Of a DNA stretch of 64,000 bases, positions 48,080 to 57,052 are shown piece after piece. The stretch covers positions 90,643 to 154,642 of the forward strand of contig JAQYWC010000069.1 in assembly GCA_030145245.1 (NCBI GenBank). Direction: 5' to 3'. Within the stretch, counting starts at the first letter, position 1. Every line of letters begins with the position of its first letter. Position numbers and translations under genes: made by a program. This DNA comes from Desulfobacterium sp. (GTDB lineage: Bacteria; Desulfobacterota; Desulfobacteria; Desulfobacterales; Desulfobacteraceae). The notes beneath the pieces were generated by a model. That model did no database searches. It was not told where the DNA came from and saw only the letters and a list, made by a program, of their open reading frames with translations.

Positions 48080-50254
48080 ATGAATAAACAGAAACAGGCT
48101 TATCTCAAGTTTTTGATCTATATCGTGGTGATAGTGCTGGTCAATGTGGCAGGGGTGACCCTGTTCTTCAGGCTCGATCTGACCCAGAACAGGATCTATT
48201 CCCTTTCCGATGCCAGCCGCACCGTGGTATCCACCCTGTCCGAACCCCTGACCATCAAGGTCTTTTTTACCAAGAACCTGCCGGCGCCCCACAACAACAC
48301 CGAGCGGTACCTCCACGATCTCATGGACGAGTACGGCAGGGCCGGCGGCCGGTTCTTCAACTACATGTTCTACGATGTCACGGCCAAGGAGGCGGGGCTG
48401 ACCAGCGAAACCGACCGCAACCGGAAACAGGCCGAAGATTACGGTATCTCACCCGTTCAGATACGGGTGATCGAGAACGATGAGGTGAAGTTCCAGCAGG
48501 CTTACATGGGCCTTGTGATCATCCACGGGGACATGGTGGAGAAGATTCCGGCCATCACAGCCACGGACGGTCTTGAGTACAAGCTGACCACCGCCATCCA
48601 GAAGCTCAACAACAAGGTGAGCACCCTGTTGAGCCTCAAGGAAAAGGTAAAGATCCGGATGTACCTGAGCTCCTCGCTTTCTGCGGTGGCTCCGTTCATG
48701 GGCCTTGACGGGCTGGACTCCCTTCCCGGGGGGATCACCCGGATGGTTGAGCACCTCAATGCCAAGAGCCTTGACACCATCGATTTCAAGTATGTGGATC
48801 CCACAAAGGAGAACAACCTCGACGCCATTGCCCAGGAGTACAAGATCATGGTCCTGAAGTGGCCCGATCTTGCCCGGGAGAATATCCGTGCCGGAACGGG
48901 CGGTGCCGGCCTTGTCATGGAGTATGGCGAAAAACGGGTGGAGATTCCGTTGATCTCAAGCATGAACCTGCCCATCATCGGCACCACCTACCAGATGATC
49001 GATCCAAACCAGCTCGAGGATCTGCTCGCCGACACCATGGAGAGCATGATCGGCATCAACCAGGCCATCGGCTACCTTGGCGACCATGGCACCCCGGTCC
49101 TTGCCGTGCCCGGCATGGGCATGATGGGCCAGCAGCAGCGCAGCACCATGAACGTCTTTAACCAGCTCATCTCCCAGCGCTACTCCATCAAACAGGTGAA
49201 CCTGAAGGAGGAGGGGATCCCCGAGGACCTCAACTCACTGATCATTTCAAGGCCCCTGGAGAAGTTCTCAGATTACGAGCTGTTCCAGATCGACCAGGCA
49301 TTGATGCGGGGCACCAATCTTGCCATTCTGCCCGAGGCATTCAACGAGACCATGCCCGGGCAGTCCGCCGGCTTCATGGGCGGCGGCCCCACTTACGATC
49401 CCATTGACACCGGCCTTTCCAAGCTTGTGGAGCACTATGGGGTGAGCGTGGGCACCTCCTATGTGATGGACGAGGCGTGCTATAGGCAGATGATGGACCC
49501 AAGAAGGGGCGGGGGGGAGCAGAAGATCTATTTCGCCCCCATGATCGACGGGGCCAACATCGACAACACCCCCGGCTACATGAAGAACATCAAGGGGCTG
49601 GTGGCCATGAAGATCTCTCCTCTGACCGTTGATAAGGAGAAACTCGACAAGGTCGGTATTCAGGCCACAAAGCTTTTCTCCTCCTCAAACAAGGCCTGGG
49701 AGATGAAGAAGAACATCAACCTCAACCCCATGTTCATCAAGCCCCCGGCCGATGATGAAAAGGAGTCCTTCGGGCTTGCCTACATGCTGGAGGGAAGCTT
49801 TCCAAGTTATTTTGCAGGAAAACCCATTCCCCGGAAAGAGGTGGCAGAGGCCGATACCAAAGAGGAGAAAGAGAACTCCCCGGATCTTTCCAAATTCCAG
49901 GCTTCCAACACCATGCTTGAGACCGGAAAGCCCGGCAAGATCTTTGTCATGGCCTGCTCCTCCATGCTCGAGGATAACATGCTCGACAGCGAGGGCCGGA
50001 CCACCAACGCCACCTTTGTGCTGAACATCATCGATCATCTCAACGACCAGAACGAGATTGCGGCCATGCGCAGTAAAAAGCAGAGCCTCAATCCCCTGGA
50101 CGAGACCACCCCCCTCATGCGCAGCGCCATCAAGATCGTCAATATCGGCGGTCTTCCGGTGCTTGTGGTTATGTTCGGGTTTGGTATCTGGGTACGGCGA
50201 AGCGCAAGAAAACGCCGGATCAAGGGTTTGTTTGCAACGGATAAAAAGGAGTAA
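48080..50254 (+). CDS. GldG-like ABC system substrate-interacting protein
   Basis: 724 residues. One N-terminal helix (AYLKFLIYIVVIVLVNVAGVTLF), a large extracytoplasmic region beginning LTQNRIYSLSDASRTVVSTLSEPLTIKVFFTKNLP (the GldG/IFT52-like domain), and a C-terminal helix (IVNIGGLPVLVVMFGFGIWV) before a basic tail. It contains GYLGDHGTPVLA and NSLIISRPLEKFSDYELFQIDQALMRG typical of the family. An ATPase-permease-GldG trio suggests export or envelope remodelling; no gliding genes are in the window. SD AAGGAG upstream. Confidence 0.87.
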   Translation: MNKQKQAYLKFLIYIVVIVLVNVAGVTLFFRLDLTQNRIYSLSDASRTVVSTLSEPLTIKVFFTKNLPAPHNNTERYLHDLMDEYGRAGGRFFNYMFYDVTAKEAGLTSETDRNRKQAEDYGISPVQIRVIENDEVKFQQAYMGLVIIHGDMVEKIPAITATDGLEYKLTTAIQKLNNKVSTLLSLKEKVKIRMYLSSSLSAVAPFMGLDGLDSLPGGITRMVEHLNAKSLDTIDFKYVDPTKENNLDAIAQEYKIMVLKWPDLARENIRAGTGGAGLVMEYGEKRVEIPLISSMNLPIIGTTYQMIDPNQLEDLLADTMESMIGINQAIGYLGDHGTPVLAVPGMGMMGQQQRSTMNVFNQLISQRYSIKQVNLKEEGIPEDLNSLIISRPLEKFSDYELFQIDQALMRGTNLAILPEAFNETMPGQSAGFMGGGPTYDPIDTGLSKLVEHYGVSVGTSYVMDEACYRQMMDPRRGGGEQKIYFAPMIDGANIDNTPGYMKNIKGLVAMKISPLTVDKEKLDKVGIQATKLFSSSNKAWEMKKNINLNPMFIKPPADDEKESFGLAYMLEGSFPSYFAGKPIPRKEVAEADTKEEKENSPDLSKFQASNTMLETGKPGKIFVMACSSMLEDNMLDSEGRTTNATFVLNIIDHLNDQNEIAAMRSKKQSLNPLDETTPLMRSAIKIVNIGGLPVLVVMFGFGIWVRRSARKRRIKGLFATDKKE

Positions 50255-51180
50255 TGACCATGAAAAAGGAGTACCTGATCCTGGGGATTGTGATTGTTGC
50301 GCTTTCCTGCTACCTCGTGTTCCACTCCGAGGAGAAGACCAATTACGAGCTTCCCGAGTTGTCAAAGGTTGCGGTGGAAACCATTACCACCCTTGATATC
50401 GAAAAAAACAAGGTCAATATTACCCTGGGAAAAGAGGGGGAGCAGTGGACGGTGTCAGACAACCACTATCCGGTTGACGGAGACACCATGAAAGAGCTTC
50501 TGGATGTGATCGAAGATTTCCAGGTTACAGCCCTGGTTTCCCAGAGCCGGGATTTGAAACGGTATGAGCTTGACCCGGAAAATGCCGTCAGGGTTACGGC
50601 TAAAAACGGCTCTGAAGCGGTGCGGACCTTTGAGGTTGGAAAGGTCGCCCCCACCTATAAACATACCTTTGTCAAGCTTGACGGCAAGAACGGGGTCTAC
50701 CATGCCCCGGGAAACTTCAGGCGTTATTTTGACAAGGATGTGGACGCGTTCAGGTCCAAAAAGGTGTTCTCCCTTGACCGGAAATCCGTGACATCCCTGG
50801 TTGTGGAAAAAGGGGAGATCAAGCGGGAATTTATTCTTGAGAAAGAAGAGGGCAAGGAAGCGCCGTCATCCTGGAAAGCCCGGGATGGTGAGGCTGTTGA
50901 TCCTGATTTCGTCGCAGCCCTTGTCTCCGGCATATCGGATCTTGAGTGCGCATCCTATGGAGGAGAGACGGCGGTCAAGGGATTTGACAATGCCCTGTTT
51001 ACCCTTGTGGCGGATGACGGCAAAAAGAAGACTCTCTCCCTCTATGACAAGAAAGGGGATGAAGACTACCCCGGCGTATCCTCCGGGAGCAGCGATCCTT
51101 TTTTCTTTGCTTCCTACAAGGGAAACGAGCTTGTGTCCCAGGTCGATGCCGTTCTCGGCATAAAACCCGTCGAAGAATAA
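50254..51180 (+). CDS. DUF4340 domain protein of the Gld-type ABC operon
   Basis: 308 residues with an N-terminal signal-anchor (LILGIVIVALSCYLVF) and repeated DUF4340 units: VAVETITTLDIEKNKVNITLGKEGEQWTVSD, DGDTMKELLDVIEDFQVTALVS and later KKVFSLDRKSVTSLVVEKGEIKREFILEKE. Proteins of this type regularly follow GldG-like genes. Its ATG overlaps the gldG stop (TAATG); the ATG at 50260 with AAGGAG 9 nt upstream is an alternative. Confidence 0.85.
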   Translation: MTMKKEYLILGIVIVALSCYLVFHSEEKTNYELPELSKVAVETITTLDIEKNKVNITLGKEGEQWTVSDNHYPVDGDTMKELLDVIEDFQVTALVSQSRDLKRYELDPENAVRVTAKNGSEAVRTFEVGKVAPTYKHTFVKLDGKNGVYHAPGNFRRYFDKDVDAFRSKKVFSLDRKSVTSLVVEKGEIKREFILEKEEGKEAPSSWKARDGEAVDPDFVAALVSGISDLECASYGGETAVKGFDNALFTLVADDGKKKTLSLYDKKGDEDYPGVSSGSSDPFFFASYKGNELVSQVDAVLGIKPVEE

Positions 51181-51208
51181 CAGAGCGGGGGCAAATAGAT
51201 CGTAGATC

Positions 51209-51279
51209 GGGGTCAGGCTTAGCTTATTGTTTTTATTCTTCGTGCTCAATAGCAAAAGCAATAAGCTAAGCCTGACCCC
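51209..51279. repeat. 71-bp inverted-repeat element, copy 1
   Basis: Perfect 21-bp arms beginning GGGGTCAGGCTTAGC and ending GCTAAGCCTGACCCC enclose a 29-nt loop. Copy 2 lies at 52096-52166 with identical arms and a loop differing at four positions. An additional diverged single arm is at 51287-51305. Confidence 0.88.
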
Positions 51280-51286
51280 AGTTTTT

Positions 51287-51305
51287 AATAAGCTAAGTCT
51301 GGCCC
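51287..51305. repeat. Single diverged arm of the 71-bp element
   Basis: AATAAGCTAAGTCTGGCCC, two mismatches from the right arm of the element, 7 bp after copy 1. Confidence 0.6.
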
Positions 51306-51337
51306 TTAATAAAGCAGAAAAAGGAGCGGTCGGTGTT

Positions 51338-52066
51338 GTGGACGCGATTTTAAAGACAGTGTATCAGCCCTACAAGTGGTTGTTTGTCATTCCTTTTATG
51401 GTACTTTCCACCCTGTTCCACGGGGCGGCCTGTATCGTCATGGCGGTTCTTTTCGGGGCCGATGCAGGGAACATCGTTGCCGTGTCATGGGCAAGGATAG
51501 CCTGTGTAATAACGCCCATCCGGGTGAAGATTCGGGGGCGGTACAACTACACCCGGGAAAAGACCTATGTGGTGGTGGCAAATCACCAGAGCATGGTGGA
51601 TATTCCCGTGGTCCACGGCTGGCTGGGTCTCAGGATCAAGTGGGTGATGAAAAAGGAGCTGAAAAAGGTGCCGGTGTTCGGGCCTGCCTGCCAGAGTCTC
51701 GGCTGCATCTATGTGGACCGGTCCGACAGCCAGGCGGCTATTAAATCCATGGCAGAGGCACGGTCAAAGCTTACCAGAAAATCCGCTGTCCTCTTTTTCC
51801 CCGAGGGGACACGGAGCCGGGACGGAAGGCTTCTGCCCTTTAAAAAAGGCGCCTTTAGATTTGCCATGGATGCAGGGCTTCCCATTCTTCCCATCACCAT
51901 CCGAAACTCCCGGCAGATCATGCCTCCTGACTCCCTGGATCTCTGTCCGGGGGAGGTGGAGATCGTTATCCATCCCGAGGTCTCCATGGCCGGTGTCCAT
52001 GGCGGTGGCAAAAGCCTGGACGAGATCATTGCCCGGGTGAGGAAAACCATCTATCAGGCCCTGTAA
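51338..52066 (+). CDS. plsC: 1-acyl-sn-glycerol-3-phosphate acyltransferase
   Basis: About 242 residues. Acylates lysophosphatidic acid in membrane phospholipid synthesis. Catalytic motif NHQSMVDIPV (H-X4-D variant, near residue 85), FPEGTRSRDG (motif III) and an N-terminal hydrophobic helix WLFVIPFMVLSTLFHGAACIVMAVLF. The open frame extends to 51227, but that part is the repeat element and not coding; GTG 51338 is the likely start (GGAG 11 nt upstream). The gene is bracketed by two copies of the 71-bp inverted repeat. Confidence 0.88.
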   Translation: MDAILKTVYQPYKWLFVIPFMVLSTLFHGAACIVMAVLFGADAGNIVAVSWARIACVITPIRVKIRGRYNYTREKTYVVVANHQSMVDIPVVHGWLGLRIKWVMKKELKKVPVFGPACQSLGCIYVDRSDSQAAIKSMAEARSKLTRKSAVLFFPEGTRSRDGRLLPFKKGAFRFAMDAGLPILPITIRNSRQIMPPDSLDLCPGEVEIVIHPEVSMAGVHGGGKSLDEIIARVRKTIYQAL

Positions 52067-52095
52067 TTTGTGTGTAATTTGGGGTCATATAATTT

Positions 52096-52166
52096 GGGGT
52101 CAGGCTTAGCTTATTGTCGTTATTCTTAGTGCTCCATAGCAAAAGCAATAAGCTAAGCCTGACCCC
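52096..52166. repeat. 71-bp inverted-repeat element, copy 2
   Basis: Same arms as 51209-51279. Preceded by a short direct repeat TAATTTGGGGTCA (52074-52086 and 52090-52102). It lies between the convergent plsC and acyl-CoA synthetase genes, where it could also act as a terminator. Confidence 0.88.
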
Positions 52167-52174
52167 TTTTCTTA

Positions 52175-53989
52175 TTATGCGGTGATGATCTTTTTGTCTC
52201 CGGCATAGGCCTCGTTGATCAGGGGCTTGAACCGCTGGGTCACAACGGCCCGCTTGATCTTCATGGTCTGGGTCAAAAGCCCGTTCTCCGAGGTGAAGCC
52301 CTCCTTGAGAAATATGAATCGCTTGGGGATCTCGTAGGAGCCGTAGTTGGGCCGCAGATGCTGCTTGATCTCCGAGCAGATGAGTTCCAGGGTGGCATGG
52401 TGGGCCAGGACCTCTTCAGGGGGGGCTTTGAGGTGGACCGTTTTTGCATAGGTGTGGATGGTGTCCATGTCCAGGACCACAAAGCAGATGTTGTAGGCTT
52501 TTCCGTCTCCGTAGATCATGGACGCTTCCACATAGGGAAGGAAGTTGATCTCCTCCTCCAGGGCGGCGGGAAACACGAATTTCCCGTTTTCAAGCTTGTA
52601 CTGCTCCTTGATTCTGCCGGTGATGTAGAGAAAGCCGTCCTGGTCGATCCGTCCCCTGTCCCCTGTGCGCATGCCGCCGCCCGGGGTGAGTGCCTCGGCT
52701 GTTTTCTCGGGGTTGTTCCTGTAGCCCTGCATTACCCCCGGGCCGTAGACGATGAGTTCTCCATCGTCCCCCTCGCCTTCCAGGCCGTTTTTATTGAATT
52801 CAATCCTCACATACTCCAGGGGGCGTCCCACGCTTCCGAACCGGTTTGCCCCCGGTCCGTTCATGGCAATGGCGGGGGAACACTCGGTCATTCCGTAGGC
52901 GTCAAAGGTCGGGATGCCGATATCCTCAAAGAACTGGGCGATTTCCGGGTTGGAGGTGGCGCTTGCCGTGAGTGCCCCTTCAAGTTTTCCTCCGAACCTG
53001 GCCCGGATCTTTTTAAGGACGAGCCTGTCAAGGAGGGCAAACTTGAGGATTGTCACATTGGAGCGCTTTTTCTGCTCACTAAGCTCCCGTTTCTCTTTGG
53101 CCGCTGCAAGGGCCTGGTCAAACAGGAATTTGGTGATTCCCCCCCGTTCATTGACCCGGGAGAGGATGCTGTCATAGATCTTGTTGAAGATCCGGGGGAC
53201 CCCCAACAGGAAGCTTGGCTCAAGGCTTGCCATGTCATCGGCCAGGGTGGCGACCTTTTCCATGAAACCGATACTGCCGCCGAACTGGATGAAGTTGACA
53301 AGCTCGGCCGTAAATCCGTAGGAGTGGGCCCAGGGGAGGATGGAGATGCTTCTCGCCTTTGATGAAAGATTGGGAAAGCGCCGGAATCCCGCCCTGGCAT
53401 TGGAGGTGAAGTTCCCGTGGGTCAGCATCACCCCCTTGGGGTTTCCCGTGGTGCCGGAGGTGTAGATGCAGCAGGCGGCATCGTCAAACCTGGGGGGGGT
53501 GGAGGCCACAGGCGAGAGCTTGCCCTGCTTCTCAAGGTCAGCCATGGTGTCCGGGCCGTCGGCGTCGATACAGAGCACCTTTTCCAGGGTGTCGATCTCG
53601 TCCGCAAGGGGAAGAATCGCGTCAAAGATCTCCCGGGTGGAGACAAAAAGAACCTTGATGGCGCTGTCCCGGATGATATGTTTCCAGATCCTGGGAAGTT
53701 CTTTTTCATACATGGGAGAGAACACCGCCCCAAGACCGAAGCCTGCAAAGGCTGCAACGGCCCACTCTGTGCGGTTGTTGGCGATGATTCCCACGGAATC
53801 CCCTTTGCCGACGCCCAGCAGGGCAAGGCCGGCCCTGAGGTTGTCCACCCGGCTGCCGAACTCCCTGTAGGTGATCCAGCCGTAGCGGTTGTTGCTATCC
53901 TTTGTCCCGAACAGGGGATTGTCCGGAAAAAGTCGAATGCTTTGTTCCAAAGTATCCACAAGATTGTCGGGCTTTTCATACTCAAACAT
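52175..53989 (-). CDS. Long-chain acyl-CoA synthetase (AMP-forming)
   Basis: 604 residues, the size of the FadD15/LACS-type enzymes. P-loop YTSGTTGNPKGVMLTHGN (about 178), ILPWAHSYGFTAELV, YGMTECSPAIAMN (about 366), RTGDRGRIDQDGFLYITGRIKEQYKLENGKFVFP and the C-terminal lid with a lysine-containing KRAVVTQRFK end. Activates long-chain fatty acids with ATP and CoA. Intact motifs contrast with the altered P-loop of the enzyme at 1-1296. Converges on plsC across repeat copy 2. Confidence 0.9.
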   Translation of the reverse strand: MFEYEKPDNLVDTLEQSIRLFPDNPLFGTKDSNNRYGWITYREFGSRVDNLRAGLALLGVGKGDSVGIIANNRTEWAVAAFAGFGLGAVFSPMYEKELPRIWKHIIRDSAIKVLFVSTREIFDAILPLADEIDTLEKVLCIDADGPDTMADLEKQGKLSPVASTPPRFDDAACCIYTSGTTGNPKGVMLTHGNFTSNARAGFRRFPNLSSKARSISILPWAHSYGFTAELVNFIQFGGSIGFMEKVATLADDMASLEPSFLLGVPRIFNKIYDSILSRVNERGGITKFLFDQALAAAKEKRELSEQKKRSNVTILKFALLDRLVLKKIRARFGGKLEGALTASATSNPEIAQFFEDIGIPTFDAYGMTECSPAIAMNGPGANRFGSVGRPLEYVRIEFNKNGLEGEGDDGELIVYGPGVMQGYRNNPEKTAEALTPGGGMRTGDRGRIDQDGFLYITGRIKEQYKLENGKFVFPAALEEEINFLPYVEASMIYGDGKAYNICFVVLDMDTIHTYAKTVHLKAPPEEVLAHHATLELICSEIKQHLRPNYGSYEIPKRFIFLKEGFTSENGLLTQTMKIKRAVVTQRFKPLINEAYAGDKKIITA

Positions 53990-54209
53990 CGTTTCTCCCT
54001 GCTAGCTGATGATTAATGGTCATGGGTTGTGTTTACGCCATCCGGGCGTGAAGATCAAATTTTTTTAACGTTCTTCTTTTGGCGTGTTGCTTTTGGTTAC
54101 CTATGGTTTGTTTGGTCGTGTTTTTGCCTCTTTTGAAAATTGTATTGACTTTGCTGAAGGGTTCAAATAAGCGATAGCTTAAATCTCAACCTATTTAAAA
54201 GGAGTTTAT

Positions 54210-55190
54210 ATGAAATTCAGAAACACATTACGTAACATTGCGCTTGCATCAGCGGTGCTTTTTCTCTCCACCACCCTTGCACTTGCCGCCCCCAAGGGCA
54301 AGGTTATCCTCTTCCATGCCGGAAGCCTCAGTGTCCCCTTTGCCAAGATTGAAAAGGATTTTGAGGCCCTCCATCCTGAAATCGACGTTCTGAGGGAAGC
54401 AGGCGGAAGCACCAAGATGGCACGGCTGATCTCAGAGGTGGGAAAAAAGGCTGATATCATGGCCTCTGCCGACTACAAGGTGATCGACAACAATCTTGTT
54501 CCCAATTTTGCCGACTGGAACATCCGGTTTGCAACCAACCAGCTCGTGCTCTGCTATACGGACCAGAGCCGGTTCAGCGACACCATCACCAGTGACAACT
54601 GGCACGAGATCCTTACTAAAAAGGGTGTTGTCTGGGGCCACTCCGATCCAAATCTTGATCCCTGCGGCTACCGAAGTATCATGGTACTCCAGCTTGCCGA
54701 GAAGTTCTACAACATTGACGGCCTCTATCAGAAACTGATCGACAACCGCCCCATGAAAAATGTCCGGCCCAAATCCGTGGAGCTTGTCAATCTCCTCAAG
54801 ACCGGCAACATGGATTATGCCTGGGAGTATCTCTCCGTGGCGGTTCAGCACGGTCTTAAGTATATCACCCTGAACGATCACATCAACCTTGGTAACTACA
54901 AGTATGACGCTTTTTACAAGCAGGCCAGGGTTGAGGTGACTGGAAAGAAACCCGGCACCTTTAAAACAAAGAGCGGCAAATCCTGCACCTACGGCATCAC
55001 CATGATCAAGAACAGCCCCAATCCCGAGGCTGCTGAGCTTTTCCTCGACTACCTTCTTTCCGCCGACGGCGGTCTCAAGACCCTCAAGTCCATGGGCCAG
55101 CCCCCCTTTGTTCCCTGTCGCGTTTCCTCCGGCGAAATAAAGGCTGCTTTGCCCCAAAGCCTTGGGAAGCTTGTTGAGGTGAAAAACTAA
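54210..55190 (+). CDS. Tungstate/molybdate ABC transporter binding protein (WtpA/ModA class)
   Basis: 326 residues. An N-terminal signal peptide ends near ALAAPKG. The body is a WtpA-like oxyanion-binding protein: [75 protein letters not shown] and [16 protein letters not shown]. Captures tungstate or molybdate in the periplasm. AAAGGAG precedes the ATG. Permease and ATPase are 2.5 kb downstream, with the storage-like protein, PadR regulator and TiaS-like protein between. Confidence 0.9.
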   Translation: MKFRNTLRNIALASAVLFLSTTLALAAPKGKVILFHAGSLSVPFAKIEKDFEALHPEIDVLREAGGSTKMARLISEVGKKADIMASADYKVIDNNLVPNFADWNIRFATNQLVLCYTDQSRFSDTITSDNWHEILTKKGVVWGHSDPNLDPCGYRSIMVLQLAEKFYNIDGLYQKLIDNRPMKNVRPKSVELVNLLKTGNMDYAWEYLSVAVQHGLKYITLNDHINLGNYKYDAFYKQARVEVTGKKPGTFKTKSGKSCTYGITMIKNSPNPEAAELFLDYLLSADGGLKTLKSMGQPPFVPCRVSSGEIKAALPQSLGKLVEVKN

Positions 55191-55310
55191 ATTCCTCATT
55201 TGTCTTGATTCCCCCAAAGGATGATGGTAATTTTTTGGATACCTGTCCAACCATCATGATCATGATCGCGTCGTTTCTTTTTTTTCAACATCGCAACCCA
55301 AGGGGGAACC

Positions 55311-56159
55311 ATGGCTAAATTGATCAAAGAGGAAGATGAAAAGGGAAGACTCCATATTGACACCCCGATGATGGGAGAGTCCCTTGTCAGTAAGGAGTTT
55401 CTCAAACAGACGGAGTCGAGCGAATATTTTCACATGCATCCGGATGTGAACGTTCTGAAGATCGGCGGCCAGAGCATCATTGACCGGGGAGCCAAGGCCG
55501 TGCTGCCCATCCTTGACGAATTGATCAAGCTCAAGGAGGAGCATAAGATCCTGATCATGACCGGCGGGGGGACCCGGGCCCGGCATGTGTACAACATCGG
55601 GGTGGATCTCGGCATGCCCACCGGCATCCTCTCAAAGCTCGGGGACAAGGTTTCCTGGCAGAACGCAGAGATGATTTCCGCCCTCCTTGCCAAACACGGC
55701 GGGGTAAAGATCGGCCACGGCGATAACCTTGAGCAGCTCACCATGTTCTGTCAGCTGGGGTACCTGCCCATCACCTACGGCATCCCTCCCTACGGGTTTT
55801 TCGAGCATCCGGCAGAGTTCGGCTCCATTCCGCCCCACAGGACAGACTGCGGCGCCTTTTTGCTGGCCGAGAACATCGGTGCCCGGTCCCTGATCTATCT
55901 CAAGGATGAAAAGGGGCTCTATGAAAAGGATCCTAAAAAGGCGAAAATTGGGGAGGAACTCAAGTTTTACGACAGGATCTCCGTTGACGAACTCCTGGAA
56001 ATCGACCTTGACGATCTTGTGATCGAGCGCCCTATCCTGACCCTGATGAAACGGTCAAAATGCCTTAAGGAACTTCAGATCATCGATGCCCTCAACCATC
56101 CCGAATACATCGGGGCCGCCCTCAGGGGGGAGCAGGTGGGTACCGTTATTTACAAATAA
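55311..56159 (+). CDS. Molybdenum-storage-protein-like (MoSto) amino-acid-kinase-fold protein
   Basis: 282 residues of the uridylate/aspartate kinase fold. It resembles MosA/MosB of the Azotobacter molybdenum storage protein: NVLKIGGQSIIDRGAKAVLPILDEL, LIMTGGGTRARHVYNIGVDLGMP, GIPPYGFFEHPAEFGSIPPHRTDCGAFLLAE, and LIYLKDEKGLYEKDPKKAK, ending GEQVGTVIYK. Only one gene is present, so a homo-oligomer is expected. Next to a Mo/W binding protein and upstream of the transporter, storage of molybdate or tungstate clusters is inferred; a true UMP kinase role is less likely given the MosB-type signatures. The start follows GGGGGAA. Confidence 0.8.
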   Translation: MAKLIKEEDEKGRLHIDTPMMGESLVSKEFLKQTESSEYFHMHPDVNVLKIGGQSIIDRGAKAVLPILDELIKLKEEHKILIMTGGGTRARHVYNIGVDLGMPTGILSKLGDKVSWQNAEMISALLAKHGGVKIGHGDNLEQLTMFCQLGYLPITYGIPPYGFFEHPAEFGSIPPHRTDCGAFLLAENIGARSLIYLKDEKGLYEKDPKKAKIGEELKFYDRISVDELLEIDLDDLVIERPILTLMKRSKCLKELQIIDALNHPEYIGAALRGEQVGTVIYK

Positions 56160-56173
56160 CAGCATTATTTGAT

Positions 56174-56199
56174 CCCCCGGCCGTTAGGTCGGCCGGGGG
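56174..56199. terminator. Terminator-like hairpin between convergent genes
   Basis: Perfect 10-bp stem CCCCCGGCCG/CGGCCGGGGG with a TTAGGT loop. The T tract on either side is weak, so efficiency is uncertain. Confidence 0.65.
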
Positions 56200-56208
56200 T
56201 GAATCTCT

Positions 56209-56424
56209 CTATTTCTTTCCTGAACCGTTCTTGCTGCCTCCACCTTTGGCCGGGAGATAGACTACGTCTGCCCCGGACTCGGTGGCAATCAGATTGAGTT
56301 CATTCTTGCGGATATGCTTAACATAGAGTTTGATATCGCCTCCGCTCACGCCCACGACACGGAATCTGGGCTTTTTCTCACCATCCTCAATTTTTCTTCT
56401 TTCCCGGACAAAGATTTTTGACAT
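56209..56424 (-). CDS. Hypothetical 71-residue protein
   Basis: Small basic protein: SKIFVRERRKIEDGEKKPRF, then FRVVGVSGGDIKLYVKHIRKNELNLIATESGADVVYLPA and a Gly/Ser/Lys tail (KGGGSKNGSGKK). The middle has beta-rich pattern but no family is recognised. The frame is open to 56709, but ATG 56424 has GGGAGG 6 nt upstream and the remainder would run through the PadR operators and gene. Divergent from the PadR regulator, so likely a target of it. Confidence 0.6.
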   Translation of the reverse strand: MSKIFVRERRKIEDGEKKPRFRVVGVSGGDIKLYVKHIRKNELNLIATESGADVVYLPAKGGGSKNGSGKK

Positions 56425-56457
56425 GACACGCCTCCCTTTGTTGCGGTTTTTTGGGGG

Positions 56458-56482
56458 ACATACTACTATACTGATAGTATGT
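56458..56482. promoter_or_regulatory. Palindrome, candidate PadR operator 1
   Basis: ACATACTA (56458-56465) and TAGTATGT (56475-56482), perfect 8-bp arms with 9 nt between, in the divergent gap. Confidence 0.55.
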
Positions 56483-56494
56483 GTTAATAACAAG

Positions 56495-56515
56495 ATATAT
56501 CCTTGAAGGATATAT
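56495..56515. promoter_or_regulatory. Palindrome, candidate PadR operator 2
   Basis: ATATATCCTT-G-AAGGATATAT, perfect 10-bp arms, 21 bp before the PadR start codon. Confidence 0.55.
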
Positions 56516-56535
56516 GTCAAGGAGGAGATTGATCG

Positions 56536-56898
56536 ATGAAGAAGAACAAAAATCAGAGCCGGCTTTCCGGACGCCAGGAGCGCTATATCCAGCCGTCCAT
56601 TCTCATGGGCCTGCTCTCCAAGCCCTGTTACGGGTATGAGCTGATCAACACCATTCACCTTTACGGATTCATCCAGGGCCAGGCCCCTCCGGGAATGATC
56701 TACCGCCACCTGCGCCGTTTGGAGGAGGACGGGCTTGTGACCTCCCAGTGGGACACCACCGAGGCCGGGGCTGCCAAGCGCATGTATACCATCACCGGGG
56801 AGGGCAGGGAGGTGCTTGCCATCTGGGTCGACTACATGGATGACCAGGCCGGCAAGCTCCAGCGGTTTGTGGCCATGTATCAGGAGAATCAGGCGTGA
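56536..56898 (+). CDS. PadR-family transcriptional regulator
   Basis: 120 residues. Winged helix with IQPSILMGLLSKPCYGYELINTI (helices 1-2), PPGMIYRHLRRLEEDGLVTSQWDT (recognition helix) and RMYTITGEGREVLAIWVDYM (wing and dimer helix). Short PadR proteins respond to small ligands or metals. Starts 111 bp from the divergent 71-residue gene, with two palindromes in between; it sits inside the Mo/W locus and may control it. GGAGG precedes the ATG. Confidence 0.88.
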   Translation: MKKNKNQSRLSGRQERYIQPSILMGLLSKPCYGYELINTIHLYGFIQGQAPPGMIYRHLRRLEEDGLVTSQWDTTEAGAAKRMYTITGEGREVLAIWVDYMDDQAGKLQRFVAMYQENQA

Positions 56899-57052
56899 GT
56901 CCTCCTTTTGTGTCGATTCTCGTTGTTATTTGTCTGTTTTTGGGGTTGTGAAAGATAATATTGACACCTTGTAGAGAAGGATCTATAAAACTCTATTTGT
57001 TTGAAATCCGGCCATTGAAGTGCCGGGCGTTTAATTATAGATGGGAGGACGT

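Noticed and set aside
52358..53362. 334-codon open frame antisense to the acyl-CoA synthetase
   Set aside because: Shadow of a gene with complete adenylation motifs.
54432..55250. 272-codon open frame antisense to the WtpA-like gene
   Set aside because: Shadow; the plus frame has SD, signal peptide and family motifs.
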